Assembly (NCBI GenBank): GCA_965238045.1
Contig: CBDEGU010000012.1
Span: 1,984,001-2,048,000, forward strand
Source: CBDEGU01 sp965238045
Lineage (GTDB): Bacteria; Acidobacteriota; Terriglobia; Bryobacterales; UBA6623
Direction: 5' to 3'
Length of the DNA: 64,000 nucleotides
Shown here: positions 52,538 to 61,805 of the stretch, one piece after another
Numbering within the stretch: the first letter of the stretch is position 1
Layout: each line of letters starts with the position of its first letter
The notes under the pieces: model-generated
Seen by the model: the letters and a program-made list of their open reading frames with translations, nothing else
Told to the model about the DNA's origin: nothing
Databases searched by the model: none
Translations under genes and position numbers: made by a program

Positions 52538-55456
52538 ATGCCGACTCTCTCGCACAACCCAGAGTCATCCGCGGAGCGATCGACGGTTGAGCCCTTGCTC
52601 ATCTCGATCGTTCGCGACCTTCTCAATGAGCTGGGCTCGCAAGAGGCGGCACGCAAAGTGACCCCAAAATCTTCGTTGGATCGCGATCTGGGGCTCGGCA
52701 GCCTGGAGCGTGTCGAACTGCTCGTGCGTGTTGAAAAACGTCTCGGTGTTCGCCTGCCCGACGATATCGCGCAGCGCGCCGATTCGCTCACTGACTGGCT
52801 CCAGGCTCTGAGCCGCGCCGGTTCCAGCAAGCCGAGTTCCTCTCGCTGGCCCATTCGCCAGCCCGCCGCCCCGGCGCCCGAAGCGCCTGCCGGGGCGAAG
52901 AGTTTTTCCGGCATCCTTCGCCGACACGCCGAGGCGATTCCCGACCGGGTCCAGATTCATCTGCTGGAAGGGGACCGCGGCCAAGATATTTCCTACAGCC
53001 AGCTCCTCGAGCGCTCCTCCGAAGTGGCCGCTGGTCTGCTGGCCGCTGGCTTGGCTCCCAACGACACCGTGGCGATCATGCTGCCCACCGGGGAAGACTT
53101 TTTCTATTCCTTTCTCGGCGTTATGCTTGCCGGTGGCATCGCCGTTCCCATCTATCCTCCGGCACGCCCAGACCAGATCGAAGAATACGTTCGCCGCCAG
53201 ACCCAGATCCTGAGCAATGCCGAAGTACGATTCCTTATTTCCTTCGATCGCGTCCACACGGTCTCGAAAATGATGCGGCTCGGCCTGCCCTCTCTGGTGG
53301 ATGTCACCACGGTCGCGGCCCTGCGCTCACGGGGCCGGGGAGAACGCCTGTCGAGCGTTGCCGGCTCCGAAACATTTTTCATTCAGTACACCTCTGGCAG
53401 CACCGGAGACCCGAAGGGCGTCATGCTCTCGCACGCCAATGTCTTGGCCAATGTGCGAGGCATCGGAGGGGCGGTCCAAGCCAATCGCGACGATATTGTC
53501 GTGAGCTGGCTTCCTCTTTACCATGATATGGGCTTGATCGGCTCGTGGCTCTTTAGCCTCTTCTACGGCTTCCCCATCACCATCATGTCTCCGCTGGCGT
53601 TTCTCTCGCGCCCGGAACGCTGGCTTTGGGCCATGAGCGATTCGGGCGGAACCCTCTCCCCGGCGCCGAACTTTTCCTACGAACTCTGTGCCCGCAAGAT
53701 TAGCGACGAGTCGATGGAAGGTGTGGATCTGAGCCCCTGGCGCATCGCCATTAACGCGGGCGAGCCCGTGCTGCCCGATACGCTCGAACGCTTTGCTGCG
53801 CGCTTCGAGCCCCGCGGCTTCCGCGCCGAGAGCTACGTCCCGTGCTACGGACTCGCGGAATGCTCGGTCGCGCTCACCTTTCCGCCGATCAACCGCCGGC
53901 CGGTGATCGACACCATTCGCCGCGATATCTTCGAAACACAGGGCCGAGCCGAGAAGGCAACGGCCGAGCAGGGCAACGTCCTGCGCTTCGTCGCCAACGG
54001 CGCCGCCTTGCCGGATCATGAAATTCGCATCGTCGATGATCATGACCATGCGGTAGCCGAGCGGGCCGAAGGCCGAGTCCTCTTCCGGGGACCCTCCAAG
54101 ACCGCGGGTTACTACAAGAATCCCGAGGCGACCGCCGCCGTGGCAGTCTCCGGCGGCTGGATGGACACCGGAGATCTCGGCTACCTGGCCGGCGGCGAAC
54201 TTCATATCACCGGGCGCAAGAAGGACTGCATCATCAAGGCCGGCCACAACATCATGCCGCAAGAAGTCGAGGCCGCCGCCGCCGAAGTGTCCGGCGTGCG
54301 CAAGGGGTGCGTCGCCGCGTTCGGAGTGACCGACCCCAAAAGCGGGACCGAGTCTCTCGTCGTGGTGGCCGAAACCCGGTCCAGCGATCCGGCCGCCAAG
54401 GCCGCTATCCGCTCGCGGATCATCAGACAGGTCAGCGACAGGGTCGGACTGCCTCCCGACCATGTCGCGCTGGTCCCGCCACAGACGATTCCGAAAACTT
54501 CGAGCGGAAAGATACGCCGCGGAGAGGCGCGTTCGCGGTTTGAAAACAGCCGCCTGGAGCGGAAGAAGCGGGCGCCCTGGGTACAGATCGCGCGCCTCTG
54601 GCGCGATCACCTCGGAACCTGGGCGCGGCTCTCGCTCGGCGCCGCGGCCATCGCCTGCCAGGCTGCCTTCCGCTGGTTTGTGGTGATGAAAGTCGGCGTC
54701 ACGGCCGGACTCATGGTTCGATTGGCCCCGACGCCAGCCTTGATGGTTCCGATCATTCGCGCCGCTGCTTGCCTGCTGCGTGTGCTGCGTTCCGGCAATC
54801 TCGAAGTCACCGGCATCGAGAACATCAACCGCGAAGAGCCCGCGCTGTGGTTCGTGAATCGGCCCGACGATCGAGGCCTGCTGGCGTTGATCGAGGCGAT
54901 GCCAGGCACGACGCTGATTGCCGAGGAGCGAGTTCTGCGTTCCCTGCCCTGGCCGCTGAGTTTCATGCTGGAACCGCTAGTGAGCTGGTATTCGTGCGCG
55001 GACAGGAATGGCGCGATCGGCGCACTGGAAAGCCGTGTTCGGCGGGCGATCCAGGAGGGCTGCTCGGTGCTCGTGGTCGCGGACAGCCCCCTGGAGACCG
55101 ATCCTGTTCGCAGCCGTTTTCGGCTCGAACCCATTCAGGTGGCTGGCGAGCTGAAGTGCCCACTCTATCCCGTCTGCGTCCGGGCCGGCGATGTCCCGGC
55201 GAACGGGGTCTCTGGAGGAGCGGCCCAGCACTGTACCGTGATTCGAGCCGGACACGGCCTGCGGGCCTCCGGCAACGGTGACCCGGAACATGCGGTGCTC
55301 CTTCGTCATAGGATACGAGAAGCACTCCGCGGACTCGGCGACACGAAACCTCCCCGGACCGAGTCCGTTACGGCGGAGACTCTAGCGCCGCCTCGGCCAG
55401 AGAGGGCTCACGCAAAAGAAAACTCGCCGCTGCAAGAGGAAAAAGACCCGCGGTGA
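52538..55456 (+). CDS. Fusion protein: ACP - fatty acyl-AMP ligase - degenerate PlsC-like acyltransferase
   Basis: A 972-aa multidomain protein. Residues ~20-92 form an acyl-carrier domain with the phosphopantetheine serine in DLGLGSLERVE (Ser55). Residues ~125-680 form a FAAL/AMP-ligase domain, with YTSGSTGDPKGVMLSHANVL near residue 284, SWLPLYHDMGL, YGLAECSVALTF and GGWMDTGDLGYLAGGELHITGRKKD. Residues ~740-905 are PlsC-like, but the catalytic HxxxxD is replaced by NRPDDRG, so transfer activity is doubtful. It could activate a fatty acid as acyl-AMP and load it onto its own carrier domain (inference). The plsY start overlaps its stop. Confidence 0.9.
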   Translation: MPTLSHNPESSAERSTVEPLLISIVRDLLNELGSQEAARKVTPKSSLDRDLGLGSLERVELLVRVEKRLGVRLPDDIAQRADSLTDWLQALSRAGSSKPSSSRWPIRQPAAPAPEAPAGAKSFSGILRRHAEAIPDRVQIHLLEGDRGQDISYSQLLERSSEVAAGLLAAGLAPNDTVAIMLPTGEDFFYSFLGVMLAGGIAVPIYPPARPDQIEEYVRRQTQILSNAEVRFLISFDRVHTVSKMMRLGLPSLVDVTTVAALRSRGRGERLSSVAGSETFFIQYTSGSTGDPKGVMLSHANVLANVRGIGGAVQANRDDIVVSWLPLYHDMGLIGSWLFSLFYGFPITIMSPLAFLSRPERWLWAMSDSGGTLSPAPNFSYELCARKISDESMEGVDLSPWRIAINAGEPVLPDTLERFAARFEPRGFRAESYVPCYGLAECSVALTFPPINRRPVIDTIRRDIFETQGRAEKATAEQGNVLRFVANGAALPDHEIRIVDDHDHAVAERAEGRVLFRGPSKTAGYYKNPEATAAVAVSGGWMDTGDLGYLAGGELHITGRKKDCIIKAGHNIMPQEVEAAAAEVSGVRKGCVAAFGVTDPKSGTESLVVVAETRSSDPAAKAAIRSRIIRQVSDRVGLPPDHVALVPPQTIPKTSSGKIRRGEARSRFENSRLERKKRAPWVQIARLWRDHLGTWARLSLGAAAIACQAAFRWFVVMKVGVTAGLMVRLAPTPALMVPIIRAAACLLRVLRSGNLEVTGIENINREEPALWFVNRPDDRGLLALIEAMPGTTLIAEERVLRSLPWPLSFMLEPLVSWYSCADRNGAIGALESRVRRAIQEGCSVLVVADSPLETDPVRSRFRLEPIQVAGELKCPLYPVCVRAGDVPANGVSGGAAQHCTVIRAGHGLRASGNGDPEHAVLLRHRIREALRGLGDTKPPRTESVTAETLAPPRPERAHAKENSPLQEEKDPR

Positions 55457-56037
55457 TGATCGATCTTGACACTCTCCTGCGAATGCTGGGCTGCTTTCTG
55501 ATGGGCTCGATTCCGTTCGCGGTCCTGGCGCTACTCGGCACCGGTATCGACATTCGAAATGTCGGCTCCGGCAACCCGGGATTCAACAACGTACTGCGTG
55601 TCAGCAAACCCCGCGCCGTTCTCACCTTGATCGGTGATCTTGGCAAGGGCTTCCTCGCCGTGTGGCTTCTTCTTCCGCCCGGGAGCCCGATATATTATGG
55701 GTGGCTGCTGGGCTTCTCGGCCGTATTCGGCCACTGCTACTCACCTTTTCTGAAGTTCCAGGGTGGCAAGGGCATCGCGACCTCGGCCGGTGTGATGCTG
55801 GTCCTGCACCCTCAATGGGCCGCGCTGGCGGTGATGTTTTTCGCCGTGCTACGTCTGCTGGGAAGCCGCCGCCAGTGGCCCGAAGCCGGCATGATTGCCT
55901 CGGTGACGACCTGGCTTTTCTTCGCCGTCCTGATGTACTTTTATCTGGATGGCGGCGAGAGCCGGAACGCGATGCTGATGACCGTCTTTCTCGCCTGGCG
56001 TCACAAGCAAAATTTTCGGAACTTGTTCGCCCGATAG
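55456..56037 (+). CDS. plsY: Acyl-phosphate:glycerol-3-phosphate acyltransferase
   Basis: A 193-aa integral membrane enzyme that makes lysophosphatidic acid from acyl phosphate and glycerol 3-phosphate. Motifs are GSIPFAVL, VGSGNPGFNNVLRV (GSGNxGxxNxxR variant), GFSAVFGHCYSPFLKFQGGKGIATSAG and RHKQNFRNLF. The start is ATG 55456 or GTG 55453, overlapping the preceding stop. The stop codon lies inside the first unit of a 13-bp tandem repeat. Next to the acyl-AMP ligase fusion it suggests a dedicated lipid pathway. Confidence 0.93.
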   Translation: MIDLDTLLRMLGCFLMGSIPFAVLALLGTGIDIRNVGSGNPGFNNVLRVSKPRAVLTLIGDLGKGFLAVWLLLPPGSPIYYGWLLGFSAVFGHCYSPFLKFQGGKGIATSAGVMLVLHPQWAALAVMFFAVLRLLGSRRQWPEAGMIASVTTWLFFAVLMYFYLDGGESRNAMLMTVFLAWRHKQNFRNLFAR

Positions 56038-56097
56038 CCCGCCCCGATAGCCTGCCCCGATAGCCTGCCCAGATAGCCTGCCCAGATAGCCTGCTCG
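56033..56097 (+). repeat. Five tandem 13-bp repeats at the plsY 3' end
   Basis: Unit GATAGCCTGCCC(C/A) is repeated at 56033, 56046, 56059, 56072 and 56085 with few substitutions. The first unit covers the plsY stop codon and the array runs 60 bases into the intergenic region. It is a typical slippage-prone minisatellite. Confidence 0.92.
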
Positions 56098-56230
56098 GAG
56101 CCGGCGGCAAGCCACGGCTACCTTCCCGCCGCGAAACCTTTCCCGGCCCAAACCTCATCGCGCTTTGCTGTCACCGGCGCCGGCCGTGCCCCGTGCTCTA
56201 CTAGATAGAGCAAGCCTTTCCCTGCGACGA

Positions 56231-56932
56231 ATGTCTGACACGATCCGCGCGGCCTTTTACGATTTCGACGGCACCCTGGTTTCGAGCAATGTCGTCACCC
56301 GCTACGCCTACTTCGCCAGGAACCATCCCTCGCGGCCCGTGGCGGCCTGGCGCTTCGGCAAACTCTTGCTCACCGTTCCCCTCTGGCTCGCTCTCGACCT
56401 CTACTCGCGCCGGCTCTTCAACAGACTCTTCTACCGCGAGTACGGAGGCCTTGCCAAGCAATGGCTGTTCCAGGAATCCGAACAGCTATTTCGCGCCGAA
56501 GTCGAGCCGAAGATTTATCCCGGCGCGCAGGCACTCGTGGACGCCGACCGAAAGGCTGGCTTCCGGCTGGTGCTCGTCAGCGGCGGACTCGATTTCGCGC
56601 TGCAACCCGCGGTGCGGCGATTCGGTTTCGACGACCTGATTTCAAATCGCCTGCTTTACGCGAATGGAATCGCGACGGGGCAGGTCGCGCCTCCCCTGCT
56701 GGCGGAAGAACAGAAGGTTCAGGCCATCCACGACTATTGCCGCAAGTATAATGTGGACAAGGAGCACTCCAAGGCCTATTCCGACAGTTTCTCGGATCTT
56801 CCCATGCTGGAAGCCGTCGGCCTGCCAGCCGCGGTGAATCCGGACAGCCGCCTGAAGAGGGCGGCAAACGAAAGAGGCTGGGCCATTCTTGACCTGAAGG
56901 ACCCAAAGTCAGCGTCGCCTCCCCGCGCTTGA
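56231..56932 (+). CDS. HAD-IB family phosphatase
   Basis: A 233-aa HAD hydrolase. Motif I is FYDFDGTLV with the nucleophilic and acid/base aspartates. A helical cap follows, motif II is LVSGGLDFAL and motif III/IV is EHSKAYSDSFSDLPMLEAVG. It resembles the SerB/IB-type phosphatases found in phospholipid and acyl-glycerol pathways (PlsC-associated). The ATG giving MSDTIRAAFYDFDG is chosen; the frame is open to 56165 in a repeat-like region. It probably dephosphorylates a lipid or small phosphate. It lies in the lipid-flavoured run. Confidence 0.88.
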   Translation: MSDTIRAAFYDFDGTLVSSNVVTRYAYFARNHPSRPVAAWRFGKLLLTVPLWLALDLYSRRLFNRLFYREYGGLAKQWLFQESEQLFRAEVEPKIYPGAQALVDADRKAGFRLVLVSGGLDFALQPAVRRFGFDDLISNRLLYANGIATGQVAPPLLAEEQKVQAIHDYCRKYNVDKEHSKAYSDSFSDLPMLEAVGLPAAVNPDSRLKRAANERGWAILDLKDPKSASPPRA

Positions 56933-56970
56933 ACGGGCTCGCCGCTCGGACCGATTCGCACACGACAGAC

Positions 56971-58656
56971 ATGGCTACTCCGGTCGCACAAATCCCCGTC
57001 AGATCCGGCTATGAGTTCGGCGACCCGGCGCCCAATGCCGTCGGACGCCAGGCGCTGGTCTCCACCGAGGGCTGCGTCGTCCATCTAGACGCCGGCTCCG
57101 CGCCGCGGCTGCTCTGGTACGGCGAGGATCTGCTCGACATCAAGATGCCCACCGGCACCCGCGTCGTCTACCCTAAACCAACGATCAAGCCGTTACCCGA
57201 TCGCGACGAAGGCATTCGCTACGCTCTGGCCCACCCCGAAGAGATGGAACCGCTCGAAGCGTTGCTCAGAGCCGGCATGAAAGTAACGATCGCGATCGAC
57301 GACGTGTCTCTGCCGCTTCCCAAGATGCCGAGTCCGGATCTGCGCGAGTCGGTGCTTACGATCGTGCTTAATATGCTGGCGGAAAAAAGCGTCAGCGACG
57401 TCCACATCATCGTCGCCACATCCTTCCATCGCCGCATGGAGGAGTTCGAGCTGCGTCACGCGGTGGGCGAGACGATCTTCGACGCCTATGCCCCCGACAG
57501 GCTCTACAATCACGACGGCGAAGCGCCCGGCGGCATGGTCGAACTCGGCGTCACCGAATTCGGCGAGCACGTCCGCATGAACCGCCGCGCGGCGGAATCC
57601 GATCTGCTCATCTACGTCAACATCAACCTGGTCTCCATGGATGGCGGGAGCAAATCGATCGGCGTCGGCTTGTGCGACTACGCTTCACTGCAAGCTCATC
57701 ACGACCCGCAAACGATTCTCGATTGTGATTCCTACTTCGACCACACCACCTCCGCTCTGACCGATTCGTGCGATCGCATGGGAGAAGTCATTCGATCCCA
57801 TCTGAAAGTTTTCCACATCGAAACCGTGGTCAATAACGCCATGTTTCATCCGGCCATGAGTTTCTTTGTGAAGAACGAAGACCGCTACAACGGCTTCGAC
57901 AGGGCGGCTTTCCGCGTATCACGGAAGGCGCTGGCCGCGCTGCCGCGCAACGTCAAGCGCAACATTCTCTTCGCCGTGCCATCGGCCTATGAGATGATCG
58001 CCGTACATGCGGGCGACACCTTGCCCACGCACGAAAAGACCCTCGCCTACTGCTATCAGCAGTACGCGGTGCCGATCGAGGGCCAGAGCGACGTCGTGGT
58101 ATTCGGCATTCCCTTCATCTCGCCCTATAACGTGAATTCGATTCTCAATCCGGTGCTGGTGCAGGTGCTCGCACTGGGGTATTTCTTCAACATGTACCGC
58201 GGCATGCCGGTCGTCAAGAAAAACGGCGTACTGATCCTGACCCACCCGCTGTATAACGAATTCGATCCCCGGCATCATCCCTCCTACCACGAGTTTTTCC
58301 ACCGCGTGCTGCCCGAGACGACCGACTCGTTCGTGTTGCGGCGCAAGTATGAAGCCGAATTCGCCCACAATCCGGAGTACATTGAGATGTACCGTCATGG
58401 GCATGCCTATCACGGCGTCCATCCGTTCTATATGTGGTACTGGGGCGAGAACGGCCGGGCGCATGTGGGCCAGGTAATCGTCGTCGGCGCGGAAGACAAG
58501 ATCGCGGCCCAAACGATGGGCTGGGAATGCGCCTCTTCGATGGACGAGGCGCTAGAGATGGCCCAGTCCCACGTCGGGCGCAAACCCAGCGTGACGCTGA
58601 TGCACATTCCACCCATCAACATGGCCGACGTCGCCGGCGTTCCCGAGACCATCTAG
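56971..58656 (+). CDS. LarA-like protein (lactate-racemase / DUF2088 family)
   Basis: A 561-aa protein. The nickel-pincer enzyme family signatures are IAIDDVSLPLP near residues 107-117, HIIVATSFHRRMEEFELRHAVG (GxHRxxxxxE variant with S-F replacing the usual Gly-Thr) and a long C-terminal part with LFAVPSAYEMIAVHAG. The family includes lactate racemase and other 2-hydroxyacid racemases or epimerases. The protein is longer than typical LarA (about 420-430 aa), with C-terminal insertions. No larB/C/E maturation genes are nearby. I use the ATG at 56971; TTG 56929 overlaps the previous stop. Confidence 0.82.
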   Translation: MATPVAQIPVRSGYEFGDPAPNAVGRQALVSTEGCVVHLDAGSAPRLLWYGEDLLDIKMPTGTRVVYPKPTIKPLPDRDEGIRYALAHPEEMEPLEALLRAGMKVTIAIDDVSLPLPKMPSPDLRESVLTIVLNMLAEKSVSDVHIIVATSFHRRMEEFELRHAVGETIFDAYAPDRLYNHDGEAPGGMVELGVTEFGEHVRMNRRAAESDLLIYVNINLVSMDGGSKSIGVGLCDYASLQAHHDPQTILDCDSYFDHTTSALTDSCDRMGEVIRSHLKVFHIETVVNNAMFHPAMSFFVKNEDRYNGFDRAAFRVSRKALAALPRNVKRNILFAVPSAYEMIAVHAGDTLPTHEKTLAYCYQQYAVPIEGQSDVVVFGIPFISPYNVNSILNPVLVQVLALGYFFNMYRGMPVVKKNGVLILTHPLYNEFDPRHHPSYHEFFHRVLPETTDSFVLRRKYEAEFAHNPEYIEMYRHGHAYHGVHPFYMWYWGENGRAHVGQVIVVGAEDKIAAQTMGWECASSMDEALEMAQSHVGRKPSVTLMHIPPINMADVAGVPETI

Positions 58657-58664
58657 CAGGCCGT

Positions 58665-59720
58665 ATGAAGACAATACTGATCACCGGCGGGACAGGCTTC
58701 CTTGGCAAGCATCTGGTCAGGCGCCTCCAAGAGGCCGAACCCGAGGCACGACTGCGTCTGCTCTGCCGCTCGGACCCCGGCCCGCGCCATCCGCGAATCG
58801 AGGTCGCGCGCGGCGACATCACCGCGGCCGGTGAGGTGGCGAGCGCCGTCGAAGGCGCCGACGAGATCTATCATCTGGCCGGGTTCGTGGAGCGTGAGAC
58901 CTCGGACCCTTGGCGCATGTATCGCACCCATGTCGAAGGCACGCGGAACCTCTGTGAAGCGGCCCGCCGGTTCGGCGTCAAGCGAATCGTCATCGTTTCC
59001 TCGTCCGGTACGGTCGCGGTCGGCCGCGAGCCGCGGATTCGCGACGAGCAGTCCGGCTATGCCAAGGATGTCGTTGCCGGCTGGCCCTACTATCTGAGCA
59101 AGATCTACCAAGAAAAACTCGCTCTCTGGTACGTGGAGCACCACAAGCTTCCCATCGTCATCGCCAATCCCAGCCTGCTGCTCGGCCCCGGCGACGAGCG
59201 CCGCTCTTCCACCGGCGACGTGGCGCTATTTCTCGAAGGCCAGATCATGGTCGTTCCCACCGGCGGCCTCAACATTGTCGACGTTCGCGACGTCGCCGCC
59301 GGCTTGATCGGAGCCATGCGCGGCGGCCGGATCGGCGAACGCTATCTCTTGGGAGGACCCAACTGGACCTTCGCCGAATGGATGGAACGCGTCGCGGAAC
59401 TGGCCGGGGTTCGTCCGCCCTTGATCTCGCCGCCGCTGGGGCTGGCGCTGTTCTCGGCGCGCCTGCTGCGGCGAGTGCTCCCCTGGATCGGAAGGCAGTT
59501 CAAGCTCGACGACCAATCGATTAAGATGTCGGCTCTTTACTGGTACTGTGACTCGAGAAAAGCGCGCGACGAACTTGGCTTCCAGAGCCGCGACCCGATG
59601 GATACTCTGCGGGATACAATGGAAGACCTCTACGCGGCCGATCCCGCTCTCAGGCGCAACGGCCGCGGGATGCCGCCTCGCATCAAGTCGTGGCGATCAC
59701 GGCCGGCCGCGGCAAGCTAG
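58665..59720 (+). CDS. NAD-dependent epimerase/dehydratase (HpnA-like extended SDR)
   Basis: A 351-aa extended SDR. The Rossmann motif GGTGFLG is at residues 8-14, the catalytic serine lies in VSSSGTVAVG, and YYLSKIYQE carries the Tyr-x-x-x-Lys pair. NPSLLLGPGD and the C-terminal element DYELGF-type RDELGFQSRD are like the hopanoid-associated sugar epimerases. The ATG at 58665 starts eight bases after the upstream stop. It could reduce or epimerise a sugar headgroup. It is in the lipid-flavoured run, upstream of the lipid kinase. Confidence 0.88.
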   Translation: MKTILITGGTGFLGKHLVRRLQEAEPEARLRLLCRSDPGPRHPRIEVARGDITAAGEVASAVEGADEIYHLAGFVERETSDPWRMYRTHVEGTRNLCEAARRFGVKRIVIVSSSGTVAVGREPRIRDEQSGYAKDVVAGWPYYLSKIYQEKLALWYVEHHKLPIVIANPSLLLGPGDERRSSTGDVALFLEGQIMVVPTGGLNIVDVRDVAAGLIGAMRGGRIGERYLLGGPNWTFAEWMERVAELAGVRPPLISPPLGLALFSARLLRRVLPWIGRQFKLDDQSIKMSALYWYCDSRKARDELGFQSRDPMDTLRDTMEDLYAADPALRRNGRGMPPRIKSWRSRPAAAS

Positions 59721-59742
59721 CAGCGCAGCAAAGACTCCGCCC

Positions 59743-60705
59743 TTGCAAGCGCCGAAGAAAATCGTCACCATTCTCAATCCGCGCGCCGCTGGCGGGCGCA
59801 CGCTCAAGCAGTGGCGTCGTATCGCGAAGATCCTTCGGCAAAAGCTGGGCGGATGCGAGGTGCGCTACACCGCTCATCCCGGCCATGCCACCGAAATCGC
59901 CGCGGCCGAACTCCATGATGGCTGCGATCTGATCATCGCCGTGGGCGGCGACGGCACCATCCACGAGATCGCCAACGGATTCTTGGAACGCTCCGAGCCG
60001 ATCCGCCCGGAAGCGCGTCTGGGCATCATTCCCATGGGGACGGGAGGGGATTTTCAGCGCTCGCTGGGCATTCCCTCCGATATCGAACGCGCCGCCGGCA
60101 TCATCGCCAACGGAGAGGTCTGGCCGATCGACCTGGGCCGCGTGCGGCTGACGGGCCATGACGGAGAGCTTGTGACGCGCTTCTTCGTCAACATGGTCAG
60201 CTTCGGCATGGGCGGCGAGGTAGCGGTGCGCGCCAAGGATTTCTCGGGCCTGCTCGGGGGCAAGGCGGCCTTTCTCGCCGGCACCCTCGCCGTCTTTGTG
60301 AGCTATCAGGCCAAGCGCGTCCGCTTGTCCCTCGACGGATCGCCGCTGCCCGGCGAGCTAACGATCACGAACGTCGCCATCGGCAATGGCGGCTATCACG
60401 GCGGCGGGATGCATCCTTGCCCTCGCGCCGTGCTCGACGACGGACAACTTGAAGTCACCACCATCGATCATCTCAGCATGTTCGAGCTGCCGCGGGCCTT
60501 ACCCGTTCTCTATTCCGCCGATATTTATCAGCATCCGAAAGTGCGGCACTACCGCGCCCGGAAGATCCAAGCAGAGTCGGCCGACCTCACCCTGGTCGAG
60601 GTCGACGGCGAGGCGCTGGGTAGATTACCGCTCGAAATCGAGATCTTGCCCAGGAAGCTGCCCGTGCTCTTGCCCGCCGGGAGTCCGCTGCTGGGGAGGC
60701 AATAG
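59743..60705 (+). CDS. Diacylglycerol/sphingosine-kinase-like lipid kinase
   Basis: A 320-aa lipid kinase. The catalytic loop is AVGGDGTIHEIANGF with the GGDGT motif near residues 68-72. IVTILNPRAAGGRTLKQWRRI is the N-terminal domain and GIIPMGTGGDFQRSLGI the second nucleotide-binding element. IDLGRVRLTGHDGE and GNGGYHGGGMHPCPRAVLDDG are C-terminal domain features. No ATG fits, so a TTG directly before QAPKKIVTI is used; the ribosome site is not evident. It probably phosphorylates a diacylglycerol-like lipid. Confidence 0.85.
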   Translation: MQAPKKIVTILNPRAAGGRTLKQWRRIAKILRQKLGGCEVRYTAHPGHATEIAAAELHDGCDLIIAVGGDGTIHEIANGFLERSEPIRPEARLGIIPMGTGGDFQRSLGIPSDIERAAGIIANGEVWPIDLGRVRLTGHDGELVTRFFVNMVSFGMGGEVAVRAKDFSGLLGGKAAFLAGTLAVFVSYQAKRVRLSLDGSPLPGELTITNVAIGNGGYHGGGMHPCPRAVLDDGQLEVTTIDHLSMFELPRALPVLYSADIYQHPKVRHYRARKIQAESADLTLVEVDGEALGRLPLEIEILPRKLPVLLPAGSPLLGRQ

Positions 60706-60811
60706 CGGCATGGCATGCCCGGTAATGCCCGGTTTTTTGGGATTTTCTAGCTTTTTTTTGACGAGGGAGACGGCTGAGATTGGGTCGGGGAATGGTTCGG
60801 TGGCGTCGTTT

Positions 60812-61473
60812 TGTCCGGATTTGCCCGGTTTTTGGGATATTTGGACGGTTGAGAGTGGGTGGGGTGATGGTTCTTAGGCGATGGAGCAGGCGCGCCGGGG
60901 AAGGCTGTTTGGCGGCGGCGGGCCCTCTCCCAGCATGATTGGGGCCGGATTAGGGCCGGATTCTTTGGCGCGGCGGGCTGGGCATCACCTTGCCCGCTAT
61001 ACCCGCAGTGTTGTTGGTTCGTCGCTGGTGTCGCATTCTTTTTTTCAAAAAAAGTGAGAGACGCCTCTCGTTCCGACTATGTGATCCCGGCGAGCCGCCT
61101 CAGCCGGAAGTTGCAGGCGGTTCCGGGCGAAGGGTTCTCTCGCGCAGCCGCTCCGCGCAGTGATCCCGCACAGTAATCCTGCGCGGTGATCCTGCACGAC
61201 TGCGCTCGTAGCCCTTCGCGGTGGATGTCCACTTTCGAGAGCCGTCCGAAGACCCGCCTGAGCGGCCCACTCCCCTCTGTTCGAGGGGATTGTGGACCGC
61301 GGGGGCGAGCTGTCTGTCCTGGCCAGGAAACGGTCGGAGGATCGCGGTGATCTATCCTTTCCGGTCGTTACGGGTATAGGCTAGCACGGGGTGTCAAGTG
61401 TTTTGGGATGTTTTTGGCGTATGTTGTTGATTTGGCGGGGTGGAATTGTTGTGACTCGCCTGTTGGGGATGAG
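60812..61473 (-). repeat. Dispersed structured element R2 (inverted copy of 12453-13079)
   Basis: About 662 bp, in opposite orientation to R1. Shared blocks include ATAGATCACCGCGATC, CGTTTCCTGGCCAGGACAGA and AGAATGCGAC. A stem CCCCTC/GAGGGG (61272-61277/61283-61288) replaces the CTCCTC/GAGGAG of R1 by a compensatory pair. A 13-bp tandem expansion (GGATYACYGYGCG-type, three units, about 61154-61192) is absent in R1. No conserved ORF is present. Confidence 0.75.
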
Positions 61474-61625
61474 AGGGGATGGAGCTGGTTTGGTGAGGCG
61501 GTTTGGCGACTGGCGGCGGGTGCGCGGCCGAGATTATGCGGTTGTGGGCGTAAGATATGTCGCCAGGAATGGCGACACGGCACGCCTGGAGGAGGCGTGC
61601 GCCACGTCAAGGTGGGGTGCTGACT

Positions 61626-61805
61626 AACCCGCATTTCTCACCACTTGACGACCGAAGCACATGATAGGCCCGCCATTACTTCGTTGCGCTTGCTCGCCGT
61701 GCTCAACGTACAGTCAAGTACGCCTGCGCTCGTCAAGCGGCGCGCGCCTCGTACTGACGCGCCTCTCACGCACTTCGCTTCGCCACGTGGTGAGAAAAGC
61801 GGGCT
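61626..61805 (-). repeat. ~180-bp palindromic element, copy C
   Basis: In opposite orientation to copies A and B. Its ends are AACCCGCATTTCTCACCAC and GTGGTGAGAAAAGCGGGCT with TA on both sides. The apex is CGTAC-AGTCAA-GTACG. The interior matches copies A and B with scattered changes. It sits between R2 and the pyruvate carboxylase gene. Confidence 0.9.

Noticed and set aside
24348..61805. The palindromic elements as a CRISPR array or CRISPR-like repeats.
   Set aside because: Copies are isolated, 180 bp long and on both strands; there is no spacing pattern and no cas gene.
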